Assembly (NCBI RefSeq): GCF_019393635.1
Contig: NC_057862.1
Span: 416,623,669-416,687,668 of the forward strand
Reading direction: 5' to 3'
Origin: Dromiciops gliroides
Lineage: Eukaryota; Chordata; Mammalia; Microbiotheria; Microbiotheriidae
DNA: 64,000 nt
Shown piece after piece: positions 54,500 to 64,000 of the stretch (its first letter is position 1; every line of letters starts with the position of its first letter). The notes under the pieces are model-generated. The model saw nothing but the letters and a program-made list of their open reading frames with translations, was not told where the DNA came from and made no database searches. A program made the position numbers and the translations under genes.

Positions 54500-57389
54500 T
54501 AGCTGCATTTTTGGTAAGCTAAAATGTGCTAAAACTTGCATTCATCTTTTCAGGTTCTGTCCCTCAAGGCCAAGCCAAACATGTATGGCTTCCCCAAGAC
54601 AGCTCATGAAATGCCTGATGATAACTATTATGTACCGACCCTTAACTTTCTTTTCTTTTCTTTTTTTTGGGGGGGCAACCCATAACTTTCTATGGCAGGC
54701 TAAATATATTCAATTCTTTCAACCAATCCTCATATGCCATGGTCTTCAAGTCTTTCCCTATCTAGGTCTGCCTTTCTTTGGACATTCTCCTTTTCTAAAA
54801 CTCCTTCCTAAAATCTGGTGCCGATTCTTTATGGATTAGGAGAATAACTTTATGAGCAGGAACCAGAGATTTTTGAAATTTTAGTATTTCCAGTAGCCCA
54901 CTATTGCAGAGATAAAATGCCTTCATGTTCAAACATGATTTCCAGGATGGGAGAGTTAAAAAAATATATTTCTAAGCCTCCAGTTAGTGTTCTAGGTATT
55001 AAGCAGTTCCTGAGTAATTTACTGAAGTCTTTCAATGCTGTTCCACCTTAAGGAAATGCTACCTAATCAGCCAGAAGGAACTGCCCTTTTAAGTGTTATT
55101 TTAGGTTATCTATACACACGACTCACTTTTATAAGGATAAAGGGCTCAGACAGCAATAATCAACAAAAATACTTAGTAAAGCATAAAGTCTTATATAAAC
55201 ACACAATTACTTACTCAATGTGAACTGAGGTAATAAGGAAGTAATAAGATTGTATTTATTGAAGGTTTTCCAGTAGAATGTATAACCTTTGGCTGAGGAT
55301 GGAATGGGGGGAGGACTGCTGCTTAGGTAAGAGGCTGGACTTCTGATTTCTAAGTTATGAGTTCTAAGATCTCTTCCAACTCTAAGTTTACATGATTTTT
55401 AGGTTCCTTGGGTGTACTATATCTTATTTCATCTTTGTATCCCCAGGGTATAATAATATAGTGCTCTATAATAAAAGAATAGCAACAATTCACATTTATA
55501 TAATAACAACAACAATCATAGCTAACACAGATAAATATTTTAAGGTCAACAAAGCACTTTCTTCACAATAATCCTATAAGGCAAGTAGAATAGATAGATA
55601 TTACCCTTTTTTATAATGGAGGAACCTGAAATTCTGAGAGGTTATGTGATTTGCTCATGATCTCACAGCTAGCAAAGTACATGAGAAAATATTTGAGCCC
55701 AGGTTTCCTGACTCCAGGACTAGCCTTCTATCCACTCAGCTGCACTGCCTCTTCCATACAACATGCACAATAAATTAACTGAACAAAAATTCAAGTGAGC
55801 ATTTATTTTAGCAGAATGAAGAGCAACGTGTAAAGTACTTTAAAGTTTGCAAAGTACTATATATAATCTCATTTGAGTGTCATGAAAACTCTGTGCAACA
55901 GTATTATCCCATGTAATTCTTTAATTATTGCATGCATTCTAGATTGGGAGATGATAGCTGAGGTTTTAATATTTTTTTAAACCTGAGAAAAGCTGCTCAG
56001 TGCAGTAGAAAGAACTGAATTCATAGGGGTCCTGGGTTCAAATCCTTGCTCTGCTATATTTGTGGTGTTGGATAAGTCATTGAACCTGAGACTCAAGTTT
56101 CTTCATTATGTAAAATGAAGAGGTTGGATGACTTCTCAATTACCAATAAGGTCCTTTCCAGCTCTGACTCTTTCATCTTATGATCCTATGCTTACAAGAG
56201 CCTTTGCTTCCATTTCTATTGCTGTACCTTATCTCTACTAACCCTCCCAACTAAACAAAAACTACCTGAACTTCAGAATCAGCACCAGAAAAGAAGCAAT
56301 TCAGTAGATAGGGAGATACAGAAATTAAGCTTCATCAAAACAGCAGCCTGACCTCTAGACACATATTAATTCACAACAAAACTATTTTAATAGGGATTAT
56401 GGGAGATTAATGGAGCTTTACAACAAAACTAAAAATAAAAAAAGCCTAAGTTCTTTTGCCCTAATATTTCAAAGATTTCAGTTAAGTTTTCAGTCCAAAT
56501 GGTGAAAGGGACTGACTGTCAGTTATACTGAAGGTGAAGACCAGACCTATGGTTTTTATTGTAGGGAACTCCAGGTGAGAAATATTGTCTCCCCATGTAG
56601 ACTAGGACTAGGGACACTAAGAAGTAAAATGACTTGTCCAAGGTCATTTGACACTGAGGTTGATTCTCTATCTATATGTCATGCGGCTCCTCCATCTGTC
56701 TTTTAAAAGAGATACTTCTCCAGACATTATCATTGTGGAGAAAAAAGAGATGCAAATAAGGTGCAAGTGCTAGTATCCCAAGATCACACAGATAATAAAT
56801 GGTAGAGGCAAGCAAGACTTGGAGCCATATTTTTGGATAAAAAAATCCATCACTCTTCATTACAAACTTCTTCCATAAGGAAACTCAGGTTCTGAGAGGT
56901 GTCTCTGGCCAGGTATCTAGGTTTTCAGTACAGCTCTCTACTCACTTTGGACACGTGCCTCTATTAAAAAAAAAAATCTTCCTCTGGTCTTCACAGGACA
57001 TTTCACACTGGAACACTAGCTACCTGACAAGCTACCCTTTCTTCTTCTTCTTTTTTTTTTAGTGGAGTCAGGTAGACCTGAATTTGAACCTGCCTTGGAT
57101 AATTAGTAGTAGTATGATCCTGTGCCTTTTAGCCTCTATTCAACTTCAATTTCCTTATCTGTAAAATGAGGCAGTGGGAGATTTGCATTTAATGACTTCT
57201 AAGTCCCTTTCCAGCACTAAATTTGCTACCCTATCAAGCCAGTTTCTTCATATAAGCTTTATTACAATCTAAGTGACTTAGTTGACCATTGAACTGGTCA
57301 TACAACCAAAATCCAATAGAGAAGTTTCTATTGAATTCACTACTTTGAAATGATTAATTGATGAATGACCAGGTGCTTGTATGTTTTAA
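54500..57389. other. Intron-like DNA with MIR remnants
   Basis: 55495-55750 MIR (-), 55985-56200 MIR (+), 56570-56890 MIR-like (-) and 57060-57230 MIR (+) are recognisable by the TGAGGAAACTG/CCTCAGTTT core or GGGTTCAAATCC head. The stretches between are unassigned. Confidence 0.5.
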
Positions 57390-57620
57390 TTTTTTTTTTC
57401 AATTAACAAGATTTTATTTTTTCTCCCTTTCACCCATCTCCTACCACTGGAAAAAACAAAACGAAACAAAACAAAACAAAAATCTCTGTAACCCATATGT
57501 ATAGCAAAACAAATTCCAACACTCAACAACTTATTGAGTTGACCCAGGGGCAAACTCTCCATTTTGATTAAGCAAAGATTTGCCCTCTCATAAAAAAACA
57601 AAACAAAAACAAAAATATTT
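57390..57620 (-). mobile_element. L1/HAL1 3' tail fragment
   Basis: T-rich start, TTTTCTCCCTTTCACCCATC and an (AAAAC)n stretch; antisense L1-type tail. Confidence 0.55.
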
Positions 57621-58985
57621 GCTCCATTATTCTGACTTCCATAGAATACTTAGTGTTTCTCTATTAGAGGACAGGCATCTAATTCCTTTATATGGATATG
57701 AAATTTCTCTTAAAAAACACTCATATCTAATGTAAGGCAGAGACCCTGCTCCCATTATCTATTTGTTGATTTGTCAGAACATGCTAAAAATTTAAAAGAA
57801 ATAACATGCAGGTTCTTTTTCTCTGATATTAAATATGTGCTACACTAAAGGTACCACACGAACTTTCATTGTATTTGCTTTGTTTACTTCCTAAATGTAT
57901 TACTATGCTCCTAAAGCCTAAAGTTAATTGCTAGTTGATTGCTTTTTATTTTTGAAATTTCTTTGTTTTCCTCAAACAGTAACCAAAATATTTTTTTAAA
58001 TCTCAACCCCATAAACAACTGAGAAAATAATCAATTAGTTCAGAAGTCTAGTACATGCAAATGTGCCCTTTGGCTATCTGTAGACTTTGTAAATTAACTT
58101 TAAGAAGAGGATACCAAAATCTTTTACTCCATTTACAATACTATTCATTTTGCTGCTTTCTCCTCTTCATGATTTCTAATTTTTGAAGATCCTTGGCTAA
58201 TATCAGTTGCTTTAATTAGACAACTATAAACTAATGGTTTTGATAAGTTTCCTTTGAGTAGTAAGACAGATCAACTTATCTTTTAAGGGCAAAACTCCAA
58301 ACTTTTCCAATCCATTTTATGCTTCTTTTAGCACAGGATATCACAGTGTTTGATATTAAAAGGTGTGAGCTCAAACTAGGGACAGAATTAATTTAAGTAA
58401 GGTGAATTTTTTTTCTACTAAGTAAAATCAAACAGTGAGAGCTAGAAGAGCCAATATAAAAACCTCCTTTAATAATCAGGGCCATCAACATATTTGTTCA
58501 TAATAATGAAATGTTTCCAGCCCAAAGATCCGTTTTTTCTAAGATAATAGGAACCCAAGATTCAGTTATGAATATCTGATAGCACTAAATTTGTAAAAAT
58601 AATGATTTGGGGACATGTCTTCCCTCCTTTTTCCCAAATGTGTTGGTGAAATAGTTTTTAAAGGCACAAAAAAATAATACTTGCAAACTGTACAATATTC
58701 ATGAAATAAACAGGAATCTTCAGAGCCCATGGGCTCTTAGTTATATTCTTTCATTTCTGTCTTTGTATCCCCAGCACTTAGTAGAGTACTTTGGCATATA
58801 GTAAGTTTAAATGCTCGATTGATTCAAGAAAAGGACATAAACCACTTCCTATTTTCATATGTTGATGAAAAGGGGTGAGGTGGTTGTATAAGCTCCTCTC
58901 TAACTCTAATATAGTCTACCTACATTTTGAAAACACTTATTCCGTACACTGGGTCAGCATTGATGTATTATAATAAATTAGTGTA
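57621..58985. other. Mostly unrecognised DNA
   Basis: AT-rich. 58745-58830 is an L2 3' end (+) (TTTGTATCCCCAGCACTTAG). The rest shows no repeat or exon that I can support. Confidence 0.4.
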
Positions 58986-59153
58986 GGAGGCAGCTAGGTG
59001 GCACAGTGGATAAAGCACTGGTCCTGGAGTCAGGAGGACCTGAGTTCAAATCCGGTCTCAGGACTCTTGACACTTACTAGCTGTGTGGCCTTGGGCAAGT
59101 CACACCAAAATGTACCCCACCAAAAAAATAATAATAATAATAATAATAAATTA
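58986..59153 (+). mobile_element. WSINE1-like SINE with (TAA)n tail
   Basis: GGAGGCAGCTAGGTGGCACAG start, body with a 3' deletion, then (TAA)n at about 59128-59150. Confidence 0.9.
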
Positions 59154-59219
59154 GTGTATAAGTAATACAAATTTGTCCCTATGGGCTCAAAAAAATTTGC
59201 TAATGTTGTAAGAGGATAA

Positions 59220-59350
59220 GAAAAAGGATCATAGATTCTCAGAGTTGCAAGGGTCTACAGAAGCTATCCAGTGAATCCCCTAGCTGAACAAGAATCCCTT
59301 TCTACCATATACCCGACAAGTGGTCATTCTGTCTTTGCTTGAAGACCTCA
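59220..59350 (+). mobile_element. CR1/L3-like fragment
   Basis: GGATCATAGATTCTCAGAGTT with CTATCCAGTGAATCCCCTAG resembles the widespread CR1-type 3' region motif. Confidence 0.4.
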
Positions 59351-59389
59351 AGTAGAAGCGGATGCTACTTTTTGGATATGTTTTAATTG

Positions 59390-59800
59390 TTAGAAGGCTT
59401 TTCCTGTGATTTCAGAAAAACCTGGACTTACATGAACTGATGAAAAGTAAAGCAACAACAATATTGATCAATTGTGAATAACTTTGCTATTCTCATCAAT
59501 ACAATGATTCAAGGCAATTCCAAAAGACTCATGATGAAAAAATGTTATCCACCTTCATAGAAAGAACTGATGGAGTCTGCAGATCTAAGCATACTGGTTT
59601 TCACTTTTTTTGGTGTGTTTTCTTTCACAGCATGACTAATAAAAAATGTTTTGCATGACTGCACATGTATAACATATATCAAATTGCTTACTGTCTCAGG
59701 GGGAAGAAAAGAGCGAGGAAATGAAGGAGGAGAAAACTTGGAACTAAGTTTTTTTTAATGTTAGAAATTATAACTGAGGAAAAAATAAAACACAATTAAA
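59390..59800 (+). mobile_element. L1 3'UTR end
   Basis: AAAACCTGGACTTACATGAAC, GCATGACTAATAAAAAATG, CAAATTGCTTACTGTCTCAGG and a terminal AAAAAATAAAAC. Confidence 0.8.
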
Positions 59801-59964
59801 AAAAAGTTTTTCCTGATACTAAGCTTAAATTTACCTTTTGTAATTCCCACCTATTGTTCTGTCAAGTTTAGTTATGACATCCATTGTCTTTTTGTAGGCA
59901 AAAATTCCTAGTTCCTTCAGTTAAACATCACCTATCAATGCAATGACAGATTAATCTGTCTGTT

Positions 59965-60300
59965 ACAGAGGAAGCAGGGTGGCATAGAGGAGAGAGACCT
60001 GCAGTTAAGTCATAAATTAGATACTTACTAGCTATGTGACCATGGACAAGTCACGTAACATTTCAGAGTCTTTATTTCCTTATATAGTGCAGTCATTTTT
60101 CAGTCAGGTCTGGGGTTTTTCTGCCAAAGGTACTATGCTGGTTTGACATTTCCTTCTCCAGCTCATTTTATAGATGAGGGACTGAGACAAACAAGGTTAA
60201 GTGACTTGAGAGAGTCCCAGCTGAGTGACATTTGTCTGAGGTCACACCTGAACTCCAGTCTTCCTGTCTTCAGGCCCACTGCGCCACCTAGCTACCCCTT
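59965..60300 (-). mobile_element. MIR piece and Mar1-type CORE-SINE
   Basis: 59965-60060 is MIR-like (+) (ACTTACTAGCTATGTGACC). 60080-60300 is an antisense Mar1-type SINE (ATTTCCTTCTCCAGCTCATTT, ending GCGCCACCTAGCTACCCC). Confidence 0.7.
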
Positions 60301-60534
60301 ATTTCTTCATGGAGACAGCTTAATGTCAAACACACAGCTCACGAGCTGCAGGTGGCCACGATGCTCCACAGTGCAGCCTGAACCAGATGAAAATGCAGTT
60401 CCTATCTAATTTTAATGAGTTGATGTATTTTTTTAAAAAAGAAAACCTTTAATTACCTGTAGTTTTTAAGTCAATACGCAGAACAGCCAGTGATCCTTAT
60501 GTATAGTTTAGTGGCCCTCATTTCTCTTTGAGTT

Positions 60535-60710
60535 TGACATGACTGACATAGTAGTATGAGTGCTGGACTTGGAGACAAAGACATGAGTTCAAACCCTAAC
60601 TCTACTGATACTACCTATGTAATTCTGGACAAATCACTTAACATCTCTGTAGAATGAAGGCACTGGTCGAGATGAGCTCTAAAAATCCCTTCCCCCTCTC
60701 AATATATAGT
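60535..60710 (+). mobile_element. MIR element
   Basis: GAGTTCAAACCCTAACTCTA and GTAATTCTGGACAAATCACT. Confidence 0.6.
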
Positions 60711-61623
60711 GCTATAATATCTTTTAAAAATAAAGTTGTTCTGGAAAATTTAGAATGCCTGTAAGTGGGGGAAACACTTGTACTATTTACCTTACAGACT
60801 CCTCGTGAGAAGAATGCTTTGCAAACCATAGAGGCCATGCAAAATATGATCATGACCATCATCACCAAACCCTTATTAAATGGTAGCAATGAATTCTCCA
60901 GTAAAATTATAAATGCAAATAGTGTGTTGAAGAGATTTTATCTGACAAATTTGTAAACTATCCCTCACTTTTTTTGAAGCTTAAAAGAAATTCTAAGTTC
61001 AAGGTGGGGCTAACTCCAAAGGTGTCTGTATTAAAACTTTATTATAAAACAAAGGGAAAACAATAAACATAAACAATAATAGGGCATATAGCAGAGGAGA
61101 CACAGCGTGGCTTTTTGCTGCCAGAATGTCATATGAAGATAGATCTGTATTTAGATGTTCTTTATTATCGAACTACTTATGATGTTAGGGATGATTTCAA
61201 TTTGTCTAATTTCTTTAAAACCATAAAATGTGATACAAGGAAGTGGGTTTTTTTTAATTGGAATACTATCTGAATAACAGGAACACTTTTTTCACATTGC
61301 TACTTCATTCATTTATGAACCATTGACTGAAAGCAAGACTTACGAAAGTGCTTTGTAGTGCTCCTGGTGAATGTCAGTTATTATAATAAAGGGTCTGCTC
61401 TCCCCTTTAATTTGTCTCACAACTCAAAATAATGATATGCTTTCCATTTCACTTTCAGTACTGCTGCTGTGATACTTTCCCTTCCTCTCCTCCATCCAAA
61501 TATCTTACTTCATAATCCTCTAAATACCAAGACTAAATCCAAGAAAGGTGAAATTTGCACATTTCCAAAATAATTTCTGTTCTAGAAGGTCTTTTCAGGG
61601 TTTGGGATATCTTAATATCATTT
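60711..61623. other. DNA upstream of the RNF182-like coding exon
   Basis: No clear repeat. It holds an exon-like open stretch at 60798-60956 (see findings) and pyrimidine-rich DNA at about 61435-61500. A promoter or 5' exon for the downstream gene may lie here but cannot be pinpointed. Confidence 0.35.
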
Positions 61624-61640
61624 GGCTTCTATTTTAACAG
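61624..61640 (+). promoter_or_regulatory. Candidate splice acceptor 5' of the RNF182-like ATG
   Basis: GGCTTCTATTTTAACAG ends 16 bases before the ATG at 61657. A coding exon preceded by a non-coding 5' exon is the layout known for RNF182. Because of this acceptor I start the CDS at 61657 rather than using the open frame upstream. Confidence 0.55.
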
Positions 61641-61656
61641 TGAATCTATAATAAGA

Positions 61657-62376
61657 ATGAGTTGCTCTCAAACAGAAGAAAAACTGCCATATGAGGAACT
61701 GGAGTGCAAAATATGTTACCAGGAATTTAATGTTTATAGTCGTAAACCCAAAATCTTGGACTGCCTTCACAGAGTTTGTGCAAGATGCCTGACTAAGATA
61801 GCTCTCACAGGAGATGGAACCACATGCATTAGCTGCCCCTTTTGCCGCTGTGACACAGAAATGCAAGAGGAAAAAGTAGCAGGACTTCCCAATGACACAA
61901 ATATTATGTCTAAACTTTTGCTCAAGGACAAAACAACATGGAACTCAGACAACACTGAAGTGGTCTTAACACCAAAGAACTTGGTATCTTCAAGTCCATC
62001 CCACGGATTTTCAAATTGTTTCATAATTACACTTATGGAAGTTCAGCAGAACTGGACAAGGACCCCCAGCCAAAACACTATCTCTGATGACTACGGGGGT
62101 CACAGTTTGGACTCAGTATCTGTAAGTTCTTATAGTCAAATTGATCAAGACCTTTTCTCTAAAATCTGTAATCATGTACCTAGAATATTAATGTGGCTAT
62201 TGGGATTTTTCTACTTTGGATCCCTACCTCTTGGGATCTACTTGTTGGTGATTCAGAAAGTGACCCTGGGAATTGTATGTGTCAGTCTAGTTCCCTCAAG
62301 TCTAACTATATGTCTTATATATGTTTTTTGCCAGTGTCTCTGTCAGGAAATTGGTGATTGTTCCTCAATAAGTTGA
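61657..62376 (+). CDS. RNF182-like RING E3 ubiquitin ligase, membrane protein
   Basis: An intact 239-codon single-exon frame. A C3HC4 RING finger lies at residues 17-63: C17-x2-C20, C36-x-H38-x2-C41-x2-C44, C60-x2-C63. All eight zinc ligands are present, with the helix region HRVCARCL. A polar middle with VVLTPKNL and SNCFIITLMEVQ follows. The C-terminus has two membrane segments, about 176-199 (LGFFYFGSLPLGIYLL) and 202-224 (VTLGIVCVSLVPSSLTI), and a Cys-rich end. This order, and the KVTLG..VSLVPSSL block, is that of RNF182 (human 247 residues), a membrane E3 reported to ubiquitinate the V-ATPase subunit ATP6V0C. The N-terminal and middle regions differ too much for the orthologue expected between marsupial and human, so I call it a paralogue. 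No stop or frameshift; likely functional. Confidence 0.88.
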   Translation: MSCSQTEEKLPYEELECKICYQEFNVYSRKPKILDCLHRVCARCLTKIALTGDGTTCISCPFCRCDTEMQEEKVAGLPNDTNIMSKLLLKDKTTWNSDNTEVVLTPKNLVSSSPSHGFSNCFIITLMEVQQNWTRTPSQNTISDDYGGHSLDSVSVSSYSQIDQDLFSKICNHVPRILMWLLGFFYFGSLPLGIYLLVIQKVTLGIVCVSLVPSSLTICLIYVFCQCLCQEIGDCSSIS

Positions 62377-62772
62377 CAGTTACTGTTTTAAAATGCTGTA
62401 CGTGCAACCAAAACTTATATACAGTGAATGACATTTCATAATTAATCATCTCAGTTTAACTTTTTAAATTGAACAGCTAAAATAACTTACAAAATTCACA
62501 ACTGAATTAAGACATCACAAATTTACGAAAGTTATATAGTAAACTTTCTTGTGTAGTTCTCTCTTATCAAGGTCTCCCCATCCTAATTTTCATGTTCAAT
62601 CCATGTCTATTCTTTTACATATTTTACCTAAGGAATTGAAAAATATCTTGAGAATTCAGTTTAACCTAGATTCTGTTAAATGAGTAGTGGTCAATGTTAT
62701 TTTTTAAAAGTACTGTACCATAAAACTTAACTAATTCACATTCCTGGTGGAAGGTCAGTTTAAATTGTGTGG
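62377..62772. other. 3' flank/3'UTR of the RNF182-like gene
   Basis: AT-rich, no repeat recognised and no clear AATAAA near the stop. The 3'UTR end is not defined. Confidence 0.4.
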
Positions 62773-62787
62773 AATGTTGTATCATTT

Positions 62788-62932
62788 TTTTTTTTTTAAT
62801 GAGGCAATTGGGGTTAAGTGACTTGCCCAGGGTCACACAGCTAGTAAGTGTTAGTGTCTGAGGCCGGATTTGAACTCAGGTACTCCTGACTCCAGGGCTG
62901 GTGCTCTATCCACTGCGCCACCTAGCTGCCCC
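62788..62932 (-). mobile_element. WSINE1-like SINE
   Basis: Antisense copy ending CTAGCTGCCCC; flanks ATGTTGTATCATTTTT at 62774 and 62933. It lies ~410 bp after the RNF182-like stop, possibly in its 3'UTR. Confidence 0.93.
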
Positions 62933-63109
62933 ATGTTGTATCATTTTTAAACAACTCAGTTTGATCTATACTACTAAAGGTTTGGCAAGTAGAGATCCCA
63001 GAATATCAACTGCTAATATGTTAATGAAGGCTTTGAAATTGCTTAAAAATCAATGTGTTCTTACACAGCCTAAATATTTCTTCCTTCCCAAAACTTAATT
63101 TAATTTTAT

Positions 63110-63620
63110 CGATGTCAGTGAACTAGTATTTATTAAACACCTATTATGTTCCAGGTACTGTGGTAAGCACTGGTGACTCAAAGAAAGGCAAAAACACCAT
63201 CAACAAACATTTTTAGGCCCCCTACTGTGTGCCAGGAACTGTGCTAAGCACTGATGATGCAAAAAAGAGGCAAAAGACAGTCCCTGCCCTCAAGGACACC
63301 AAAATCTAATGGAGAAGACAACAAGCAAACAAATGTGCACAAACAAGCTTATACATGGGAAAAATAGGGAAAAAAAAATTAAGAGGAAGGGCACCAGAAT
63401 TAAGAGGAGTTGGGAAAGTCTTCCTGTAAAGATGAAATTTTAGTTGGGACTTAAAGGCTTGTCTTATTCATAGAACAGGACTGAAGAGCAGATGGCAAGG
63501 AATGAGATGTAAGAAGACTGGAAAGATAGGAGGGGGCAATGTTATTAAATGGCTCTGAACAGCAAACAGATGATTTTGTATTTGGTCCTGGATCAACACA
63601 AAGGAAGCAGCCACACCTAA
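63110..63620 (-). mobile_element. L2 LINE 3' end and fossil RT
   Basis: Two antisense L2 ends occur in tandem (TATTTATTAAACACCTATTA at 63128 and GTGCCAGGAACTGTGCTAAG at 63227), followed by the same RT-derived order seen at 19910-20760. Confidence 0.7.
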
Positions 63621-63689
63621 TCTTGTCGCCCCAGGGTTGAGGGAGATTTGAATGAAGGGTGGAGGTCCCAGGAGCTAGCTCAGTCCGAA

Positions 63690-64000
63690 ATGGTTCCGCT
63701 TATCATCTGTCCTCTGGTTTAGTTTCTCAAGGAGAAGATTCCTTGATGTGCCCCAGAGAACTTCTGGGGTGCTCTGGGCCCACAACATCATGACTCGCAC
63801 TGAATTGGATTTAAGTGAGGGAGGGCTGCACAAGGTCACCAACCTCACTCTCTCCTCCAGAGCCATCTGGGCCCAGTGGTTACATCAGGACAACTGGAGA
63901 TGGCTCCAGATGTTTAAGGCAACTGGGGTTAAGTGACTTGCCCAGGATCACACAGCTAGTAAGTGTCTGAAGTGAGATTTGAACTCAGGTCCTCCCAACT
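63690..64000 (-). mobile_element. Long composite tRNA-derived SINE, cut by window end
   Basis: Third copy of the composite family: ACAACATCATGACTCGCACTG, CAGCTAGTAAGTGTCTGAAG. The head lies beyond 64000. Confidence 0.75.

Noticed and set aside
54555..54645. CTTTTCAG followed by a GC-balanced stretch, considered as an exon
   Set aside because: No sustained frame, no donor and no recognisable protein.
61618..62024. Minus-strand frames over the RNF182-like exon
   Set aside because: Shadows of the plus-strand coding exon; no independent features.

Overview
This is mammalian, specifically marsupial, genomic DNA. The base composition is AT-rich and CpG-poor, and about two dozen copies of a tRNA-derived SINE recur on both strands (5' end GGGGCAGCTAGGTGGC, body with the CTAGCTGTGTGACCCTGGGC motif). 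I recognise this as the WSINE1/WALLSI type typical of Australian marsupials; a dasyurid-like species is my best guess, not a proof. L1, HAL1-like, L2, MIR and Mar1-type SINE remnants and two or more LTR families make up much of the rest. Nothing is prokaryotic: no operons and no CRISPR array.

Host genes are sparse. On the minus strand lie the last two coding exons of CEP89 (centrosomal protein 89): the terminal exon at 16307-16628 and the penultimate exon at 36535-36704, separated by a ~19.9 kb intron full of repeats. The rest of CEP89 should lie to the right; I found no further exon of it by eye in 36.7-64 kb. On the plus strand, 61657-62376 is one intact coding exon for a 239-residue RING-finger, two-pass membrane protein of the RNF182 type. 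It is diverged enough from RNF182 that I take it for a paralogue. If CEP89 continues beyond the window, this gene is nested antisense in a CEP89 intron. At 30001-30878 is a processed pseudogene of MDP1 (magnesium-dependent phosphatase 1), with target-site duplications, a poly(A) tail, a stop, a 4-base frameshifting insertion and loss of the catalytic Asp.

Layout. 1-6.3 kb: a HAL1-like ORF1-only LINE (+), an L1 3' end (+), then a HAL1-like element (-) carrying a solo LTR and a SINE doublet. 6.3-9.13 kb: a short provirus (-) with two 534-bp LTRs, primer-binding site, polypurine tract and a broken gag whose N-terminal part encodes membrane segments instead of a recognisable matrix domain. 9.2-16.3 kb: SINEs, L2 and MIR remnants and unremarkable unique DNA. 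16.3-36.7 kb: the CEP89 terminal exons and intron, holding L1 (-), L2 (-), an LTR-like block, the MDP1 retrocopy and SINEs. 36.7-61.6 kb: unique intron-like DNA alternating with L1 remnants (39.7-46.1, 48.7-51.3, 57.4-57.6 and 59.4-59.8 kb), L2, MIR and SINEs. 61.6-64 kb: the RNF182-like gene, a SINE, L2 and the start of a composite SINE cut by the window end.

The genes do not form a pathway. The window is best read as the 3' part of one large conserved gene and its introns, with a possible nested gene and a stratified record of retrotransposition in which insertion order can often be read from nesting and target-site duplications.
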